Shown here: positions 26,734 to 36,470 of the stretch, piece by piece
Numbering within the stretch: the stretch's first letter is position 1
Layout: every line of letters begins with the position of its first letter
DNA from: DAONFI01 sp035403485
GTDB taxonomy: Bacteria > Planctomycetota > Phycisphaerae > SM23-33
DNA length: 44,220 nt
Direction: 5' to 3'
Assembly (NCBI GenBank): GCA_964536835.1
Contig: CAZIAZ010000024.1
Span: 1 to 44,220 of the forward strand
Made by a program: the position numbers and the translations under genes
Notes under the pieces: generated by a model
The model's database searches: none
The model's input: the letters and a program-made list of their open reading frames with translations, nothing else
Told to the model about the DNA's origin: nothing

Positions 26734-27075
26734 ATGAAACTTATAATCGCATATATTCAGCCCGAAAGGCTTAACGACGTAAAGCAGTCGCTGTACAAGG
26801 CTGAAATACACAAAATGTCCGTCTGTAACGTTATGGGTTGTGGCCAGCAGATGGGCTACAAGGAAACATATCGCGGCGTCGGTATGGAAGTGAATCTGCT
26901 AAAAAAGGTACGGCTGGAAATTGCCGTCAATGACGAATATGTCAAACCTACCATTGATGCCATAATCGACGGTGCCCGAACGGGTAATATCGGCGACGGA
27001 AAGATTTTTATAATATCGCTGGATGAATGCATACGTATCCGTACCGGCGAAACAGGCGGCGAAGCAATCGGCTAA
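26734..27075 (+). CDS. glnK: PII nitrogen-regulatory protein (GlnK-like) lacking Tyr51
   Basis: A 113-residue PII protein that aligns without gaps to E. coli GlnB. It is a trimer that binds ATP, ADP and 2-oxoglutarate and controls Amt and other targets. The C-terminal signature TGNIGDGKIFI and IRIRTGE are intact. The T-loop reads KETYRGVGMEVNLL: Tyr46 is kept but Tyr51, the residue uridylylated by GlnD in proteobacteria, is Met. Control through GlnD at that site is therefore not possible, and regulation is more likely by ligands alone. A strong RBS (AGGAG) precedes the ATG. It forms an operon with amt. Confidence 0.95.
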   Translation: MKLIIAYIQPERLNDVKQSLYKAEIHKMSVCNVMGCGQQMGYKETYRGVGMEVNLLKKVRLEIAVNDEYVKPTIDAIIDGARTGNIGDGKIFIISLDECIRIRTGETGGEAIG

Positions 27076-27162
27076 AAATTTTTTTGAGAATCGCCGCTCT
27101 GAAAGTCCGCGAATTTGCGTATGCGTAAGGATTTTTATCGCAGATTTTACGAAGGCCGTATT

Positions 27163-30100
27163 TTACAGCGTTACGTATCTGTCGATTGCCACGAGATATA
27201 TGCCGGTTTCACAGACCGGCAGGCCTGTTATATCCTGCCAGACGTCGGCATAAAGTTTCATCTGTGGCCTGTAATGTTCAGCAACGGCTTTTGCGTTGCC
27301 TGAGTCGGTTGCGTCGGTCTTATAATCCGCGATGACCCAGCCTGCCGGCGTTTTGAATGCCATATCAATAACGCCGCTTATAATCATCGGCTGTCCGTCG
27401 GCGGGCTTGCAGATTTCGAACGGCACTTCAACGAGACATTTTTCGGCAGTTTTTGCTCGCGACCATAGTTCCGAATGGGCTACGCTGCGAACAGTGTCTG
27501 CAAGCTCAGTCACTATAGACGAATCAAGCTCATATTGATTTGCCGCCTCAGCCGCTGCTACGTTAAGGTCAATGCCGTCGTTTCGCATATACAGTTCCAG
27601 CAGCCGATGAACGGCTGAACCCCAATTTTGTCCCATGGAATCTGATTCGCCGAAAAAATTTGCAATATTGTCATTGTCGGCAGACTGGTTCATTGCAAGT
27701 GACTTGGCGGCATGCAGTGTGAATGTCGGCTGACGTAATATCGCTTTTTTCGCAGCAATCTGCGTTTCGAGTGATGCTACATTTATGTCGCACAAATTCT
27801 CTGATGCCGCCGTTTTTTGGATAATGTCAGCCTGTTCAGATATTTTGGGTAGCGGCAATTCTTTTTTGAGCATTTCACGGAACGGATTCCACGGGTTTAC
27901 CGTCAGCGATTTTGGATGCGTGCTGACTACAAGCGCACGGCCGGCGCGTGTCGCGGCTACGTAAAGCAGTCGAACCTGTTCCGCTTCGAGAAAACCGCCT
28001 TCAATGTCGTTCCAGCCGCCTGCGTCGCTCCAGCCTGACGGGAATGCAATAGCAGCCTGGCCAAAAGCCGTCTCGCGGAAAAAGGCCATAAAACCTTTTA
28101 CGCCGTCTTCGCCGCGATGAATATGACTTGTGACATCATGTTTGCGTCTGCCGCGCGGGCATGCAAGAAAAACAATTTGTGCCTGCAGCCCCTTTGCCTT
28201 GTGCAGATTCATTACGCGCACAGGCGATTCCGTCAGAGGCCGCGGCGGTATTGTGTCGAATTTGACTGCGCCGTCGACTATATCCTGCAGCATGTTTACG
28301 AGTTCGGCGGCTGAGCAGTTATCACGCTGGCGATTGCGAAGGAGTTCAAGCAGCCGGCACATCGCTCCGACGTTACCCATGCCGCCCTGTCTTGCCGCGC
28401 CTCGCATTAGCAGCCCCAGTTCCGTAAGCATTTTTTCTACCACTACCACCGGCGGATATTCTCCGTCCAGCCAATGTGAAAAAATTTTCATTGAGGCGAA
28501 AGCGGCTGAAAATTTTTCTCTGACCTTTTGCGGCAGGGAATCAGGCAGGGCGGTGCGATAGTTGAAAACTCCTCCGGCTCGTTTATACGTCAGCAGGTCT
28601 GCGTCTGAAAATCCCCACAGCTCGCTGCGGAGGCTGGCCACGAGTGCGACTGAATCTATGGGTCTGCTTACTGCCCGCAGGCAATCGAGCAGCCATTTGA
28701 TTTCCGGCGTACCGTTCAGTTCGCCGCCGCCTGTCACCTGTGCGGGCAGATTCCGTTCGTTGAGAGCGCGGGCATAGACGGCCATGTGGTTTTTGTTATG
28801 CGTTATTATCATGAAATCGCCGGCTTTTACGGCTCGCGTATATGCAGCGCCGTCGCGGCGGAAGTCAACTATGGTTTTTCCGGTGTCTATTGCGTCACGT
28901 ATGAATGCCGCGATTTTGCCGGACTCTTCTTCAACGGCCGCTTCTGTAACATTGCCTGGCTGGTCTATCGTCAGCGAATAGACGCCGTTGATATCAGCCG
29001 GCGGCCCAATTTCCGTATCATCGCGACCGAGGTGCATCGACTCCGCTTCCGCCTGCATGTCTGTTGCATTACTGCCAAAAAAAATTTCGCTGCCGACACC
29101 GAAAATTTCATTCACCCAATCTATAACATCGCCGCCTGAACGGAAATTGCAGGTCAGCCGCTCGATTACGCCGCATTTTGCGATTTTCTTTTTTACAAGA
29201 TTGTACGTCTGGATATCCGCGCGGCGGAAACGGTATATTGATTGCTTGGGGTCGCCGACGACGAACAGCGAGCCATTTTTGGGCGTACACTTTTGCCAGT
29301 TGTCGCACGATGGGTTATCAGATGTTAGCAGGAAAATAAGTTCAGCCTGTATCGGGTCGGTGTCCTGAAATTCGTCGACCAGCAGCCGCATATTCCGCCG
29401 GAAATAATATTCGCGTACATCTTTTCGGCTGCGGAGCATTTCTGCGGTACGCATGAGCAGGTCCTGGAAATTAAGCACGTTCCTGCGATTGCGGACTTCG
29501 CCATAAACTTCGGCAGCCTGCCCGAAAAGTTCCAGCAACAGCGAATATCTGTATGCGAACAGCCGCTTTATCTGCGGTGCTGCGATTTTTTCACACAATG
29601 CGTTCCATGCCGCGAGACGGTCTTTAGCCATCTGCTGTTTATCCAGCCAATTTTTCTGGACAATATCGCCGGTTTTCAGTTGCGTTGAAAAATTATCTTC
29701 AAGGAAAATCAGCACTTCGCAGGCGTTATCGGTGTTCAGCCGGTCAATCTGTCCAGGCAGCCGGAAATATTGCGGCAGAAGTTTGTCGTTACCCCATGCG
29801 TCCGGATTGTCCGGCAGAGAAGGCTGAAGTTCCAGCAATTCACGTTGAAACAATTTGAGAGCGTCGGTAACGTGTTTTAATTCTTCGGCCGCTGGCAGGC
29901 CGGGGTTTTCAGCCGGCCAGCAAGGCACGTCAGGATATTCGCAAAAGTCAAAAAACGCCTTTTTTGCAATGTTGAAATTCAGCGAAACTTCTTCGAGTTT
30001 TTCAGCCCAGTCTGCTTTCCGGCTGTCCGACACGAAACAGCGCGCGATAAATTCATTCCAGGATTGCTGACGGATTATCTTGTCGGCGTCTTCGTCAATT

Positions 30101-30492
30101 TCGGCAAAATTCATTCCGACGCCTGCGGCGAACGGCCATTCTCGCAGAAGGCTGGCACAGTACGAGTGTATCGTGCCTATATAGCAGCGGTCAATCTGCG
30201 TAAGTGCGCGTTCGAAGCATTTACGTTCGGCAGAGGAGGTGTCTGCATTTTGTGCGTTGGCTTGCAGTTCCCTGTAGAATCGGCCTTGCAGTTCGGCGGC
30301 GGCTTTGCGGGTAAATGTGATTGCGACGATATTTTCGACGGCGATGCCGTTGCGGATAAGGCTGAGCATCCTGCCGACCATGCATGTGGTTTTGCCCGTA
30401 CCGGCGGCTGCCTCAACAAGCATGGTGTGGGCGATATCGGTTATTATCGCATTGCGTGCGGCTGAATCCTGCGGCAGTGCATTATTGCTCAT
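27163..30492 (-). CDS. addA: UvrD/RecB-like helicase-nuclease, AddA-like
   Basis: A 1109-residue protein from the ATG at 30492, which has GGAGG 6 bases upstream. Superfamily 1A helicase motifs in order are EAAAGTGKTT (Walker A, residues 27-36), LLVDEFQDTDPIQ (motif II), FVVGDPKQSIYRFR (motif III) and VRVMNLHKAKGLQ (motif V region). The C-terminus has a PD-(D/E)XK nuclease: GSAVHRLLELY, then GVIDMAF and ADYKTD. With AddB it resects double-strand breaks for recombination and degrades foreign DNA. The start overlaps the addB stop by 11 bases, so the two are translationally coupled. The frame runs 16 codons upstream, but the coupled start is better. Confidence 0.92.
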   Translation of the reverse strand: MSNNALPQDSAARNAIITDIAHTMLVEAAAGTGKTTCMVGRMLSLIRNGIAVENIVAITFTRKAAAELQGRFYRELQANAQNADTSSAERKCFERALTQIDRCYIGTIHSYCASLLREWPFAAGVGMNFAEIDEDADKIIRQQSWNEFIARCFVSDSRKADWAEKLEEVSLNFNIAKKAFFDFCEYPDVPCWPAENPGLPAAEELKHVTDALKLFQRELLELQPSLPDNPDAWGNDKLLPQYFRLPGQIDRLNTDNACEVLIFLEDNFSTQLKTGDIVQKNWLDKQQMAKDRLAAWNALCEKIAAPQIKRLFAYRYSLLLELFGQAAEVYGEVRNRRNVLNFQDLLMRTAEMLRSRKDVREYYFRRNMRLLVDEFQDTDPIQAELIFLLTSDNPSCDNWQKCTPKNGSLFVVGDPKQSIYRFRRADIQTYNLVKKKIAKCGVIERLTCNFRSGGDVIDWVNEIFGVGSEIFFGSNATDMQAEAESMHLGRDDTEIGPPADINGVYSLTIDQPGNVTEAAVEEESGKIAAFIRDAIDTGKTIVDFRRDGAAYTRAVKAGDFMIITHNKNHMAVYARALNERNLPAQVTGGGELNGTPEIKWLLDCLRAVSRPIDSVALVASLRSELWGFSDADLLTYKRAGGVFNYRTALPDSLPQKVREKFSAAFASMKIFSHWLDGEYPPVVVVEKMLTELGLLMRGAARQGGMGNVGAMCRLLELLRNRQRDNCSAAELVNMLQDIVDGAVKFDTIPPRPLTESPVRVMNLHKAKGLQAQIVFLACPRGRRKHDVTSHIHRGEDGVKGFMAFFRETAFGQAAIAFPSGWSDAGGWNDIEGGFLEAEQVRLLYVAATRAGRALVVSTHPKSLTVNPWNPFREMLKKELPLPKISEQADIIQKTAASENLCDINVASLETQIAAKKAILRQPTFTLHAAKSLAMNQSADNDNIANFFGESDSMGQNWGSAVHRLLELYMRNDGIDLNVAAAEAANQYELDSSIVTELADTVRSVAHSELWSRAKTAEKCLVEVPFEICKPADGQPMIISGVIDMAFKTPAGWVIADYKTDATDSGNAKAVAEHYRPQMKLYADVWQDITGLPVCETGIYLVAIDRYVTL

Positions 30493-33400
30493 CGTCAGCC
30501 TCCATCTGTCGCAGACTTCGCATGGAATCGAGTTTTTCATCGTGACATTCTTTGAGCATCTGTTTCATGCGTGCTGCGAGTTTTTTGGTGTCGCCGCAGA
30601 TTTTTTTATAATCGCAATATGTACAGTCTTTGTCATCGGTGGTAGCCGGATATGCGCCGCGTATAACCATGCCTGAGAGGCTGGCGAGTATTTTTCGGCC
30701 TTGGTTATCCAGGTCGGCGGGCCTGTATTTAATCCGCTCGCCTCTGCCGCGATAACTGGTGAAATAATAGCCGACATGTTCGATTTCACCTTGCGATATC
30801 AATCGCCCGGCCATGAGTGAGTAGAGATAGTGCTGCAGGATTCTGCCGTCGTTGAATCTGCCGTTGCGAAATTTTTTCGAGCTGCCGGTCTTGTAATCCC
30901 ATATGGTGTAGGAATTGCGGGTTGTGTCGCGGTCGATTCGGTCTATGCGGCCTCTGATTCGGAACAATCCGTTGCCGGCGGAAATTTTCAGCGGCTCTTT
31001 GCGGTCGAGTTCTGTGCCGCATGTACTGCCAATTTTCTCCGGCGGCAGGCCGATAGCCGCCTCCATGTAGAGCGGCCGATAACCGCATTCCCTGAAATAT
31101 ATCGCCTCTTCACGTAAAAAAATATCCATTGCCTGAAATGCCTGCCGCCGCGTGGTACGTCTGGCGTTTTCGCCAGGCACCGGCACTCGACGTTCAAGTT
31201 CTTTCATGTTTGTGTCAATAATATTGACGAGTTCGTCGCGGGTATTTTCATTCGTGACGTTGAAATTGCCGGCTGCCGCGCGGCGGCGATAAAATTCACA
31301 GAACGAATCGTGCATCAGCGTGCCGAAATCCGCCGCATTCAGCCATGTTTCGGCGTCTGGCGAAATTTCATCCGGCGGCTGGATTTTAAGCCGGTATACG
31401 AACATGAATTTTCGCGGGCATATCGCCAGTGTTTCAAGGCCGCTTGGCGAAAACAGCGGTTGACTGTCGTCTGACGCCGGCTGAACGTTGCCGTCATATT
31501 CCGTGAAATCCATGACTGAATTCCATGCAGCCGCAGCGGCGTAACCATCCTGAAGATTTGGATATGTACGGCGACAGAGAAGTTCCATCTTCGCGGGGTC
31601 ATTGCCGTAGTGTGCGAGTATGCCGCGCGCGGCGTCGACGGCTTGCGTGTTCTCGCCTGGCAGAAATGCGACGGGTTGGCCGGCGAGGTTGTTGAGTTCT
31701 TCCAGGCTGAAAGACGCGGCGTTTTGCAGAACTGCGGCGAGCGTAAGCAGAATCGTCGCAGGGTACATTTCGCTGTCGTCTATCATGTCGTGGCAGCAGT
31801 AGCTCAGGGTTATCTTACCGCAAAACTCGCCGATAAAATCCAACAGCCGTTCAATCGACTCGTGTTGCATATGCCATGACAGCGGCAGCAATTTGTGCGT
31901 GAATTCAAAAATATTCTGACGCTCGTCGTCGAGCAGCAGCGGATCCTGTCTGCCTTTGCCGGGGAAAAAGGCGTCATTCATGCCGACTATGAAAACGTGT
32001 TTTCGTCCGCTTTTGCCGCCGCCATGCAGCGGACTGACATGAATTCGTCCGCTCATCGGCCCCAGAGCGCCGACAGCTGTTTCTTTGACGGCTGATTTCA
32101 GCCATTCCAGCCGGTCGGCTGTCGACACATCTCGCCGTGCCGGATGAGAGTCGTACCAGACCGTAAATTCCGATAAAAATGCCGCTAACCGTTGTCTGGC
32201 AAGGTTGTCAAAAGCATCGGCACATCTGGAGTGTTTAGTTACAAGTTCCGTTGCAGCGTGCAGGAGAATTTCAGGTTTTATCAAGTCGCAATCAAGGCTG
32301 GCCGCCAGTGTTGCGTGGCGCTTCGCAATGTCGCGAAGCTCGGCAAGAACCGCGTCGTCAGGATGAAGCTCCGCTTCACCGCCGATTACGTCCAGCCACC
32401 GTTGTCGGCCGAATCCAACCGGCAATGCCGCCAGCTTTTCTGCAAGCACGCCTGAGGGATGGCCTGTCACGAACAGGCCGTCGCATAACATTCGTTCAAA
32501 CGATTTTTGCGAAAATTTCGACGAGACCCATTCGCACCATTCCATCACCAGCCGCCCTGGACGGGAATACATTGCCGGAATGCCCTGAATGAACGTTGCT
32601 GTGTCAAAACTGCCGAAGACGGCTGAACATTCTTCGCAGAGCAGGGGCAGATATGTCGTTCTGTCGGTATACAGGATTTCAACTTCGTCGAGAGGTATTT
32701 TTTGCGTGATGCATCGGCGGAAGATTTCTCTGATTTCTGCAGCCTGGCCGAGCGAGCGGAAAAATTTCACCTTATCGCTTTTGCCTTTCAGTGCGACGTC
32801 AAACCTATTTCGCAGTGAGACATTCTGTTCATTTGCCCTGGCTTCCGCCGGCTGAAGCGGCAGACTGCCGCCTGAAACGATTTTTTTATCCTGCGGAATC
32901 GATCGCCAGAATGTCCATTGTGCCGCTGTCCAGAAAGTCTGTTCGGCGGCTGAACAGATGGCTGTGCTTTCAGCCGGCCAATTCGACGGTGCATTTGCGG
33001 CGGCTTTGAGATAAAGTTCAGCGGTATCGAAATATCCGTTGGCGTGGATTTTGTCGGCGTAGACATTGAGTATTTTTACCAGCCGTGCTCCGCGTTGCGA
33101 AGTTTCGAATCCGGCTTTCTCAAGGTCGGCTGCGTCTACGCATGAATTCCGCAAATCGCGGATGGTATTGTATAATGCGTCGGCTAATCCTGGCGAGTCC
33201 GGCCAGTCGGATTCATTTTCACGAAGCAGCGAATCGACGGGCAGTGGGCCGATATTGTCGGGCAGAAGTCGTCGGCCGTCTGCTGAAAGTTCATCGGCTG
33301 CGAAATTCATGGCCAACGACGAAAGCGTCTCGATACGGACATTGACGATGGGTACTCCGGACATGCAAACACGTTGCAGCCATTGTCGGCCGATACGGCG

Positions 33401-33493
33401 GGTGGGAGCGACGAGGATTTTTTCATCCGGCATATTGCGGCGACATTGCTCGCCAAGTGAAGCAATGAACGAATTGTCGGCTCTTTGCGTCAT
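30482..33493 (-). CDS. addB: AddB-like PD-(D/E)XK nuclease subunit
   Basis: A 1003-residue protein. The N-terminal part has a degenerate helicase fold (ILVAPTRRIGRQWLQRV) without a Walker A lysine motif, so it is probably not an active motor. The C-terminal nuclease domain has SPSGLETLAICPRKFMF, HDSFCEFYRR, GRIDRIDRD and the catalytic DYKTG. CPRKF and a later CTYCDYKKIC provide four cysteines for the 4Fe-4S staple found in AddB. An excellent RBS (AAGGAGG) precedes the ATG. It forms an operon with addA immediately downstream. plsC and cmk lie upstream on the same strand. Confidence 0.9.
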   Translation of the reverse strand: MTQRADNSFIASLGEQCRRNMPDEKILVAPTRRIGRQWLQRVCMSGVPIVNVRIETLSSLAMNFAADELSADGRRLLPDNIGPLPVDSLLRENESDWPDSPGLADALYNTIRDLRNSCVDAADLEKAGFETSQRGARLVKILNVYADKIHANGYFDTAELYLKAAANAPSNWPAESTAICSAAEQTFWTAAQWTFWRSIPQDKKIVSGGSLPLQPAEARANEQNVSLRNRFDVALKGKSDKVKFFRSLGQAAEIREIFRRCITQKIPLDEVEILYTDRTTYLPLLCEECSAVFGSFDTATFIQGIPAMYSRPGRLVMEWCEWVSSKFSQKSFERMLCDGLFVTGHPSGVLAEKLAALPVGFGRQRWLDVIGGEAELHPDDAVLAELRDIAKRHATLAASLDCDLIKPEILLHAATELVTKHSRCADAFDNLARQRLAAFLSEFTVWYDSHPARRDVSTADRLEWLKSAVKETAVGALGPMSGRIHVSPLHGGGKSGRKHVFIVGMNDAFFPGKGRQDPLLLDDERQNIFEFTHKLLPLSWHMQHESIERLLDFIGEFCGKITLSYCCHDMIDDSEMYPATILLTLAAVLQNAASFSLEELNNLAGQPVAFLPGENTQAVDAARGILAHYGNDPAKMELLCRRTYPNLQDGYAAAAAWNSVMDFTEYDGNVQPASDDSQPLFSPSGLETLAICPRKFMFVYRLKIQPPDEISPDAETWLNAADFGTLMHDSFCEFYRRRAAAGNFNVTNENTRDELVNIIDTNMKELERRVPVPGENARRTTRRQAFQAMDIFLREEAIYFRECGYRPLYMEAAIGLPPEKIGSTCGTELDRKEPLKISAGNGLFRIRGRIDRIDRDTTRNSYTIWDYKTGSSKKFRNGRFNDGRILQHYLYSLMAGRLISQGEIEHVGYYFTSYRGRGERIKYRPADLDNQGRKILASLSGMVIRGAYPATTDDKDCTYCDYKKICGDTKKLAARMKQMLKECHDEKLDSMRSLRQMEADDEQ

Positions 33494-33575
33494 TAGCCTC
33501 CTTCAGGCGAATCCCGAACATATCGGAATACGGATATTTCAAAACTGGTTGATTTTCAACCTCAGACAGAAAAAG

Positions 33576-34298
33576 TTATTGCAGCGTCGATGAATAATCA
33601 AACGGCTTTCTGCCGATGCGTGTGCGCAGTTCATTTTGCATAAGTATCATTTTTTCGCGGACGGAGTTCACGAATACCTGCGGGGCCATTTTTTTAGCCT
33701 CTTCGTGCGAAATAGGCTGGCCGTATTCCACGGCAATCGAACATGTGAAATTCGGCAGGGCCTGATTTCTCGGCCAGACTTCATAGGCGCCGTCGATGAC
33801 TACGGGCACTACCCAATCTGCACTTCGCTGGGCCAGCATTGCGACTCCTGGCAGAAATTCGCCGATACAGCCGTTTTTCGTTCGCGTTCCTTCAGGGAAT
33901 ATGACAACGGTTTTGCCGTCTTTCAGGCGGCGCATGGCTTCTTTAAGTGCACCGACGTCGGCTGTGCCGCGTTTGACTGGAAAAGCATTCAGCGTGCGGA
34001 TGAAATTGCCGAAGCCGAAGTGTTTGAACAGCGATTCGCGGGCCATGTAGTTTCCCGGCCGGACAAGTGCACACGACGCCAGCATCGGGTCGAAAAAGCT
34101 CTGATGATTGCACATGTATATCACGCTGCCGGCTGCCGGCTCGAAATGGCGATTGAAATACCGCGTCTTCCAGAGCATGCCGAACATCACCTGCGCCACG
34201 CGTCGCATGAAGCGGTAATAAAATCCGGCGCCTTCGACCTTCGGCGGCAGGCCGCCGAAAACGTTAAATACAGGATTGAGATGATTATAGCGTTTCAT
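33576..34298 (-). CDS. plsC: 1-acylglycerol-3-phosphate acyltransferase
   Basis: A 240-residue acyltransferase that makes phosphatidic acid from lysophosphatidic acid at the membrane. The catalytic H-x4-D is NHQSFFD. The glycerol-phosphate-binding FPEGTRTKNG and the later PVVIDGAYEVWP are the other family blocks. Its ATG overlaps the TGA of cmk by four bases (ATGA), so it is translationally coupled to cmk, a pairing seen in many bacteria. Confidence 0.9.
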   Translation of the reverse strand: MKRYNHLNPVFNVFGGLPPKVEGAGFYYRFMRRVAQVMFGMLWKTRYFNRHFEPAAGSVIYMCNHQSFFDPMLASCALVRPGNYMARESLFKHFGFGNFIRTLNAFPVKRGTADVGALKEAMRRLKDGKTVVIFPEGTRTKNGCIGEFLPGVAMLAQRSADWVVPVVIDGAYEVWPRNQALPNFTCSIAVEYGQPISHEEAKKMAPQVFVNSVREKMILMQNELRTRIGRKPFDYSSTLQ

Positions 34299-34957
34299 TT
34301 TACGTTCTTTATTATGTCAAGCATTTCGTTTTGTATGTCGTCGATACTTTTGCCGGTTGAATCGATTATGAGGGCATTTTCCGGTATGCACAGCGGGCCT
34401 TCTGAGCGGGACATGTCACTTTTGTCGCGAGCCGTTATGCCGGCGAGAATCTGATTGTAATCTGCATTTTCGCCGCGAGCCTGAAGCTCCAACATACGGC
34501 GGCGAGCACGTTCCGCCGGCGCTGCGTCGAGATAAAATTTGAAATCCGCGTCCGGAAAAACCACACTGCCCTGGTCCCGGCCTTCGGTTACGAAGCTGCC
34601 GAGCTGTCTGCCGATTTTCCTCTGAAGTTTCACCAGCACAGTCCGTACTTTCGGCGAAGCTGCTGCATGACGGGTTTTACGCGATACTTCCTCGCTACGG
34701 ATATCGGTACTCACATCGACTCCGTCGAGAAACACCAACAGGTTATCGCCGTCGGGCGACATTTTCAGGTCGATGTTTTCCGCTTCGCGTGCAAGCGCAA
34801 AATCATCCCTGAGGTCTGTCCCGCTGCGGATAGCCTTCAGCGTAACGGCGCGATACATCGCACCGCTGTCCAGGAATGAAATTCCGAGGCGTTGTGCAAG
34901 TTTTCTGGCTGCCGTGCTCTTGCCTGAACCGGCCGGCCCATCTATGGTAACAATCAT
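34295..34957 (-). CDS. cmk: Cytidylate kinase
   Basis: A 220-residue CMP/dCMP kinase from the ATG at 34957; a TTG three codons earlier is the other possible start. The P-loop is IDGPAGSGKSTAA. DSGAMYRAVTLKA is the CMP-binding signature, and TEGRDQGSVVFPDADFKFYLDA is the next conserved block. It phosphorylates CMP to CDP for nucleotide and phospholipid synthesis. It is followed by plsC with a four-base overlap. Confidence 0.95.
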   Translation of the reverse strand: MIVTIDGPAGSGKSTAARKLAQRLGISFLDSGAMYRAVTLKAIRSGTDLRDDFALAREAENIDLKMSPDGDNLLVFLDGVDVSTDIRSEEVSRKTRHAAASPKVRTVLVKLQRKIGRQLGSFVTEGRDQGSVVFPDADFKFYLDAAPAERARRRMLELQARGENADYNQILAGITARDKSDMSRSEGPLCIPENALIIDSTGKSIDDIQNEMLDIIKNVK

Positions 34958-35090
34958 AACCAGCAAAGTTTAGCAAATCCGCGTCCGCGATGGTAGCGGA
35001 ACTTTTTTAAAAGATGCGGAAGATAACTTGTCGGAATTTTTTTGTGTTTGCCGCTAAAGGCGGTTAAAAACGGTGAAGCCGAAAAAAATG

Positions 35091-35118
35091 TTGACTTTTA
35101 TGCGGCGGCTTGTAAAGT
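35091..35118 (+). promoter_or_regulatory. Promoter of tRNA-Leu
   Basis: TTGACT (35091-35096), a 16-base spacer and TAAAGT (35113-35118), ending about 32 bases before the mature tRNA 5' end. Confidence 0.6.
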
Positions 35119-35149
35119 ATCCTCTCCGGATATCCGGAGCAGACTGCCC

Positions 35150-35233
35150 GCGGACGTGGCGGAATTGGCAGACGCGCAGGCTTCAGGTGCCTGTTCCCGC
35201 AAGGGAGTGGAGGTTCGATCCCTCTCGTCCGCA
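35150..35233 (+). tRNA. tRNA-Leu (anticodon CAG)
   Basis: The acceptor stem GCGGACG (35150-35156) pairs perfectly with CGTCCGC (35226-35232), discriminator A at 35233. The anticodon arm is CAGGC/GCCTG with loop TTCAGGT, anticodon CAG. A long variable arm of class II type is present, and the T-loop is TTCGATC. CCA is not encoded. A tyrosine recombinase gene lies 200 bases downstream, so the 3' part of this tRNA is the likely integration site of the element. Confidence 0.95.
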
Positions 35234-35240
35234 TGCAGAC

Positions 35241-35277
35241 AAAAGGCCGATAAACTCAATGTTTATGGGCCTTTTTT
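35241..35277 (+). terminator. Terminator downstream of tRNA-Leu
   Basis: AAAAGGCCGATAAAC pairs with GTTTATGGGCCTTTT with one mismatch around a 5-base loop and ends in a T-run. It ends tRNA transcription before the integrase. Confidence 0.8.
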
Positions 35278-35383
35278 AATATATAGGCCTCTTGCGAGCC
35301 CTGTTTTAAAGGGTTTTGTGATTTTCAAAATAGTCCAGTATTTTCCTGTTTCTTCTTGTTTTATTGTGAGCCTTTTTGCAAAA

Positions 35384-35407
35384 TGGTGACAGTGTTTGGT
35401 GACAGTG
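35384..35407 (+). repeat. Direct repeats upstream of integrase
   Basis: TGGTGACAGTG occurs at 35384-35394 and again at 35397-35407, a 13-base period, 26 bases before the integrase start. Such pairs next to an att site can be integrase arm sites or operator sites. The function is not shown by sequence alone. Confidence 0.5.
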
Positions 35408-35432
35408 ACAAGCACGTAGGCACGAGTAAATC

Positions 35433-36470
35433 ATGGATAAACAGGATTGGTATCAGCGTTACGTTCCGGATGGGGTAATTTACCAAAGAAAAATCGACGG
35501 CGAATATAACGGCCCGTGGAATTATTCTCTGTACATTAACGGCCGACGAATCCAGAAGTCGCTCCGAACCACGTCAAAGGCCTTGGCGGGCCGCAGGGCT
35601 GCCGAGATATACGAATCATACGCCAACTGCCCAGCAGTCAAGATGTCGTCCCTGGAGTCTATCATAAAAGAATTCTCCGCCCATGACGCCGATATCGTTC
35701 GGCCAGTCTACAACCGGAAACGCGAAAAACATATCCGTCAGTTCTTCGAAGTTTCAAAACTTACGGAAGTTTTTGCTATCACTCCCGAACAAATAAACAA
35801 GTATCTCGATTCCAGGGCGGCAGAGGGAATAGCCCCGAAAACCCGCAAGAACGAACTGTCGTCAATCGGGGCATTTTGCCATTGGGCAAAATCTCGCGGT
35901 TATCTGCATACCAATCCCGCCAGAGATGTCGACGCCCCCAAAGTGCCGCCCATGAAGATAGTCTATATGCAGCGGCCGGAGCTTGAAAAGGCATTGGAAA
36001 TTGCTGCAAAAAATGAGATATGGGGCGTATTTTTCGCTTACTATGCTGGTTTACGTGTGCATGAGATTGCCAATCTTAAATGGGAGCAGATACACGTCGA
36101 CGATAACCCGACGATAGAGGTCAGGGGTAAAGGCGATAAAATTGTAACGCTTCCGCTTCATCCGGAACTTGTGAAAATCATCAAAGAGAAAATTACGCGA
36201 GTTGAAGGCAGGGAAACGTTGTTTCCGAAGCACACTTACCGATGGTGGGACAAGATGCTTGAACCTGTCCGTAAACAATGCCCAACGCTGGCGAACAGGG
36301 GGCAGGGCTGGCACACGTTCCGTCGGACGTTCGGCAGCATCCTGATTCAGGCCGGCGTCGGTATCGAGCGGGTCAGTAGGCTGTTGAGGCACAACCAGAT
36401 ATCTACGACGATAAAACACTATGCCCACCTGATACCGGAGCATGGGCGGAACGACCTGCTGAATCTGTAA
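35433..36470 (+). CDS. int: Tyrosine recombinase (phage-type integrase)
   Basis: A 345-residue integrase. The N-terminal arm is followed by a core-binding SAM-like domain (about 70-165) and a catalytic domain with all key residues: Arg208 (GLRVHEIANL), His294 and Arg297 (HTFRRTF), His320 (LLRHNQIS) and the nucleophile Tyr330 (IKHYAHL). It cuts and rejoins DNA at att sites for integration and, with a directionality factor, excision. Its position beside tRNA-Leu fits site-specific insertion there. The small HTH protein at 43279 is a candidate excisionase. The frame is intact, so the element may still be mobile. The upstream RBS is weak. Confidence 0.95.
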   Translation: MDKQDWYQRYVPDGVIYQRKIDGEYNGPWNYSLYINGRRIQKSLRTTSKALAGRRAAEIYESYANCPAVKMSSLESIIKEFSAHDADIVRPVYNRKREKHIRQFFEVSKLTEVFAITPEQINKYLDSRAAEGIAPKTRKNELSSIGAFCHWAKSRGYLHTNPARDVDAPKVPPMKIVYMQRPELEKALEIAAKNEIWGVFFAYYAGLRVHEIANLKWEQIHVDDNPTIEVRGKGDKIVTLPLHPELVKIIKEKITRVEGRETLFPKHTYRWWDKMLEPVRKQCPTLANRGQGWHTFRRTFGSILIQAGVGIERVSRLLRHNQISTTIKHYAHLIPEHGRNDLLNL

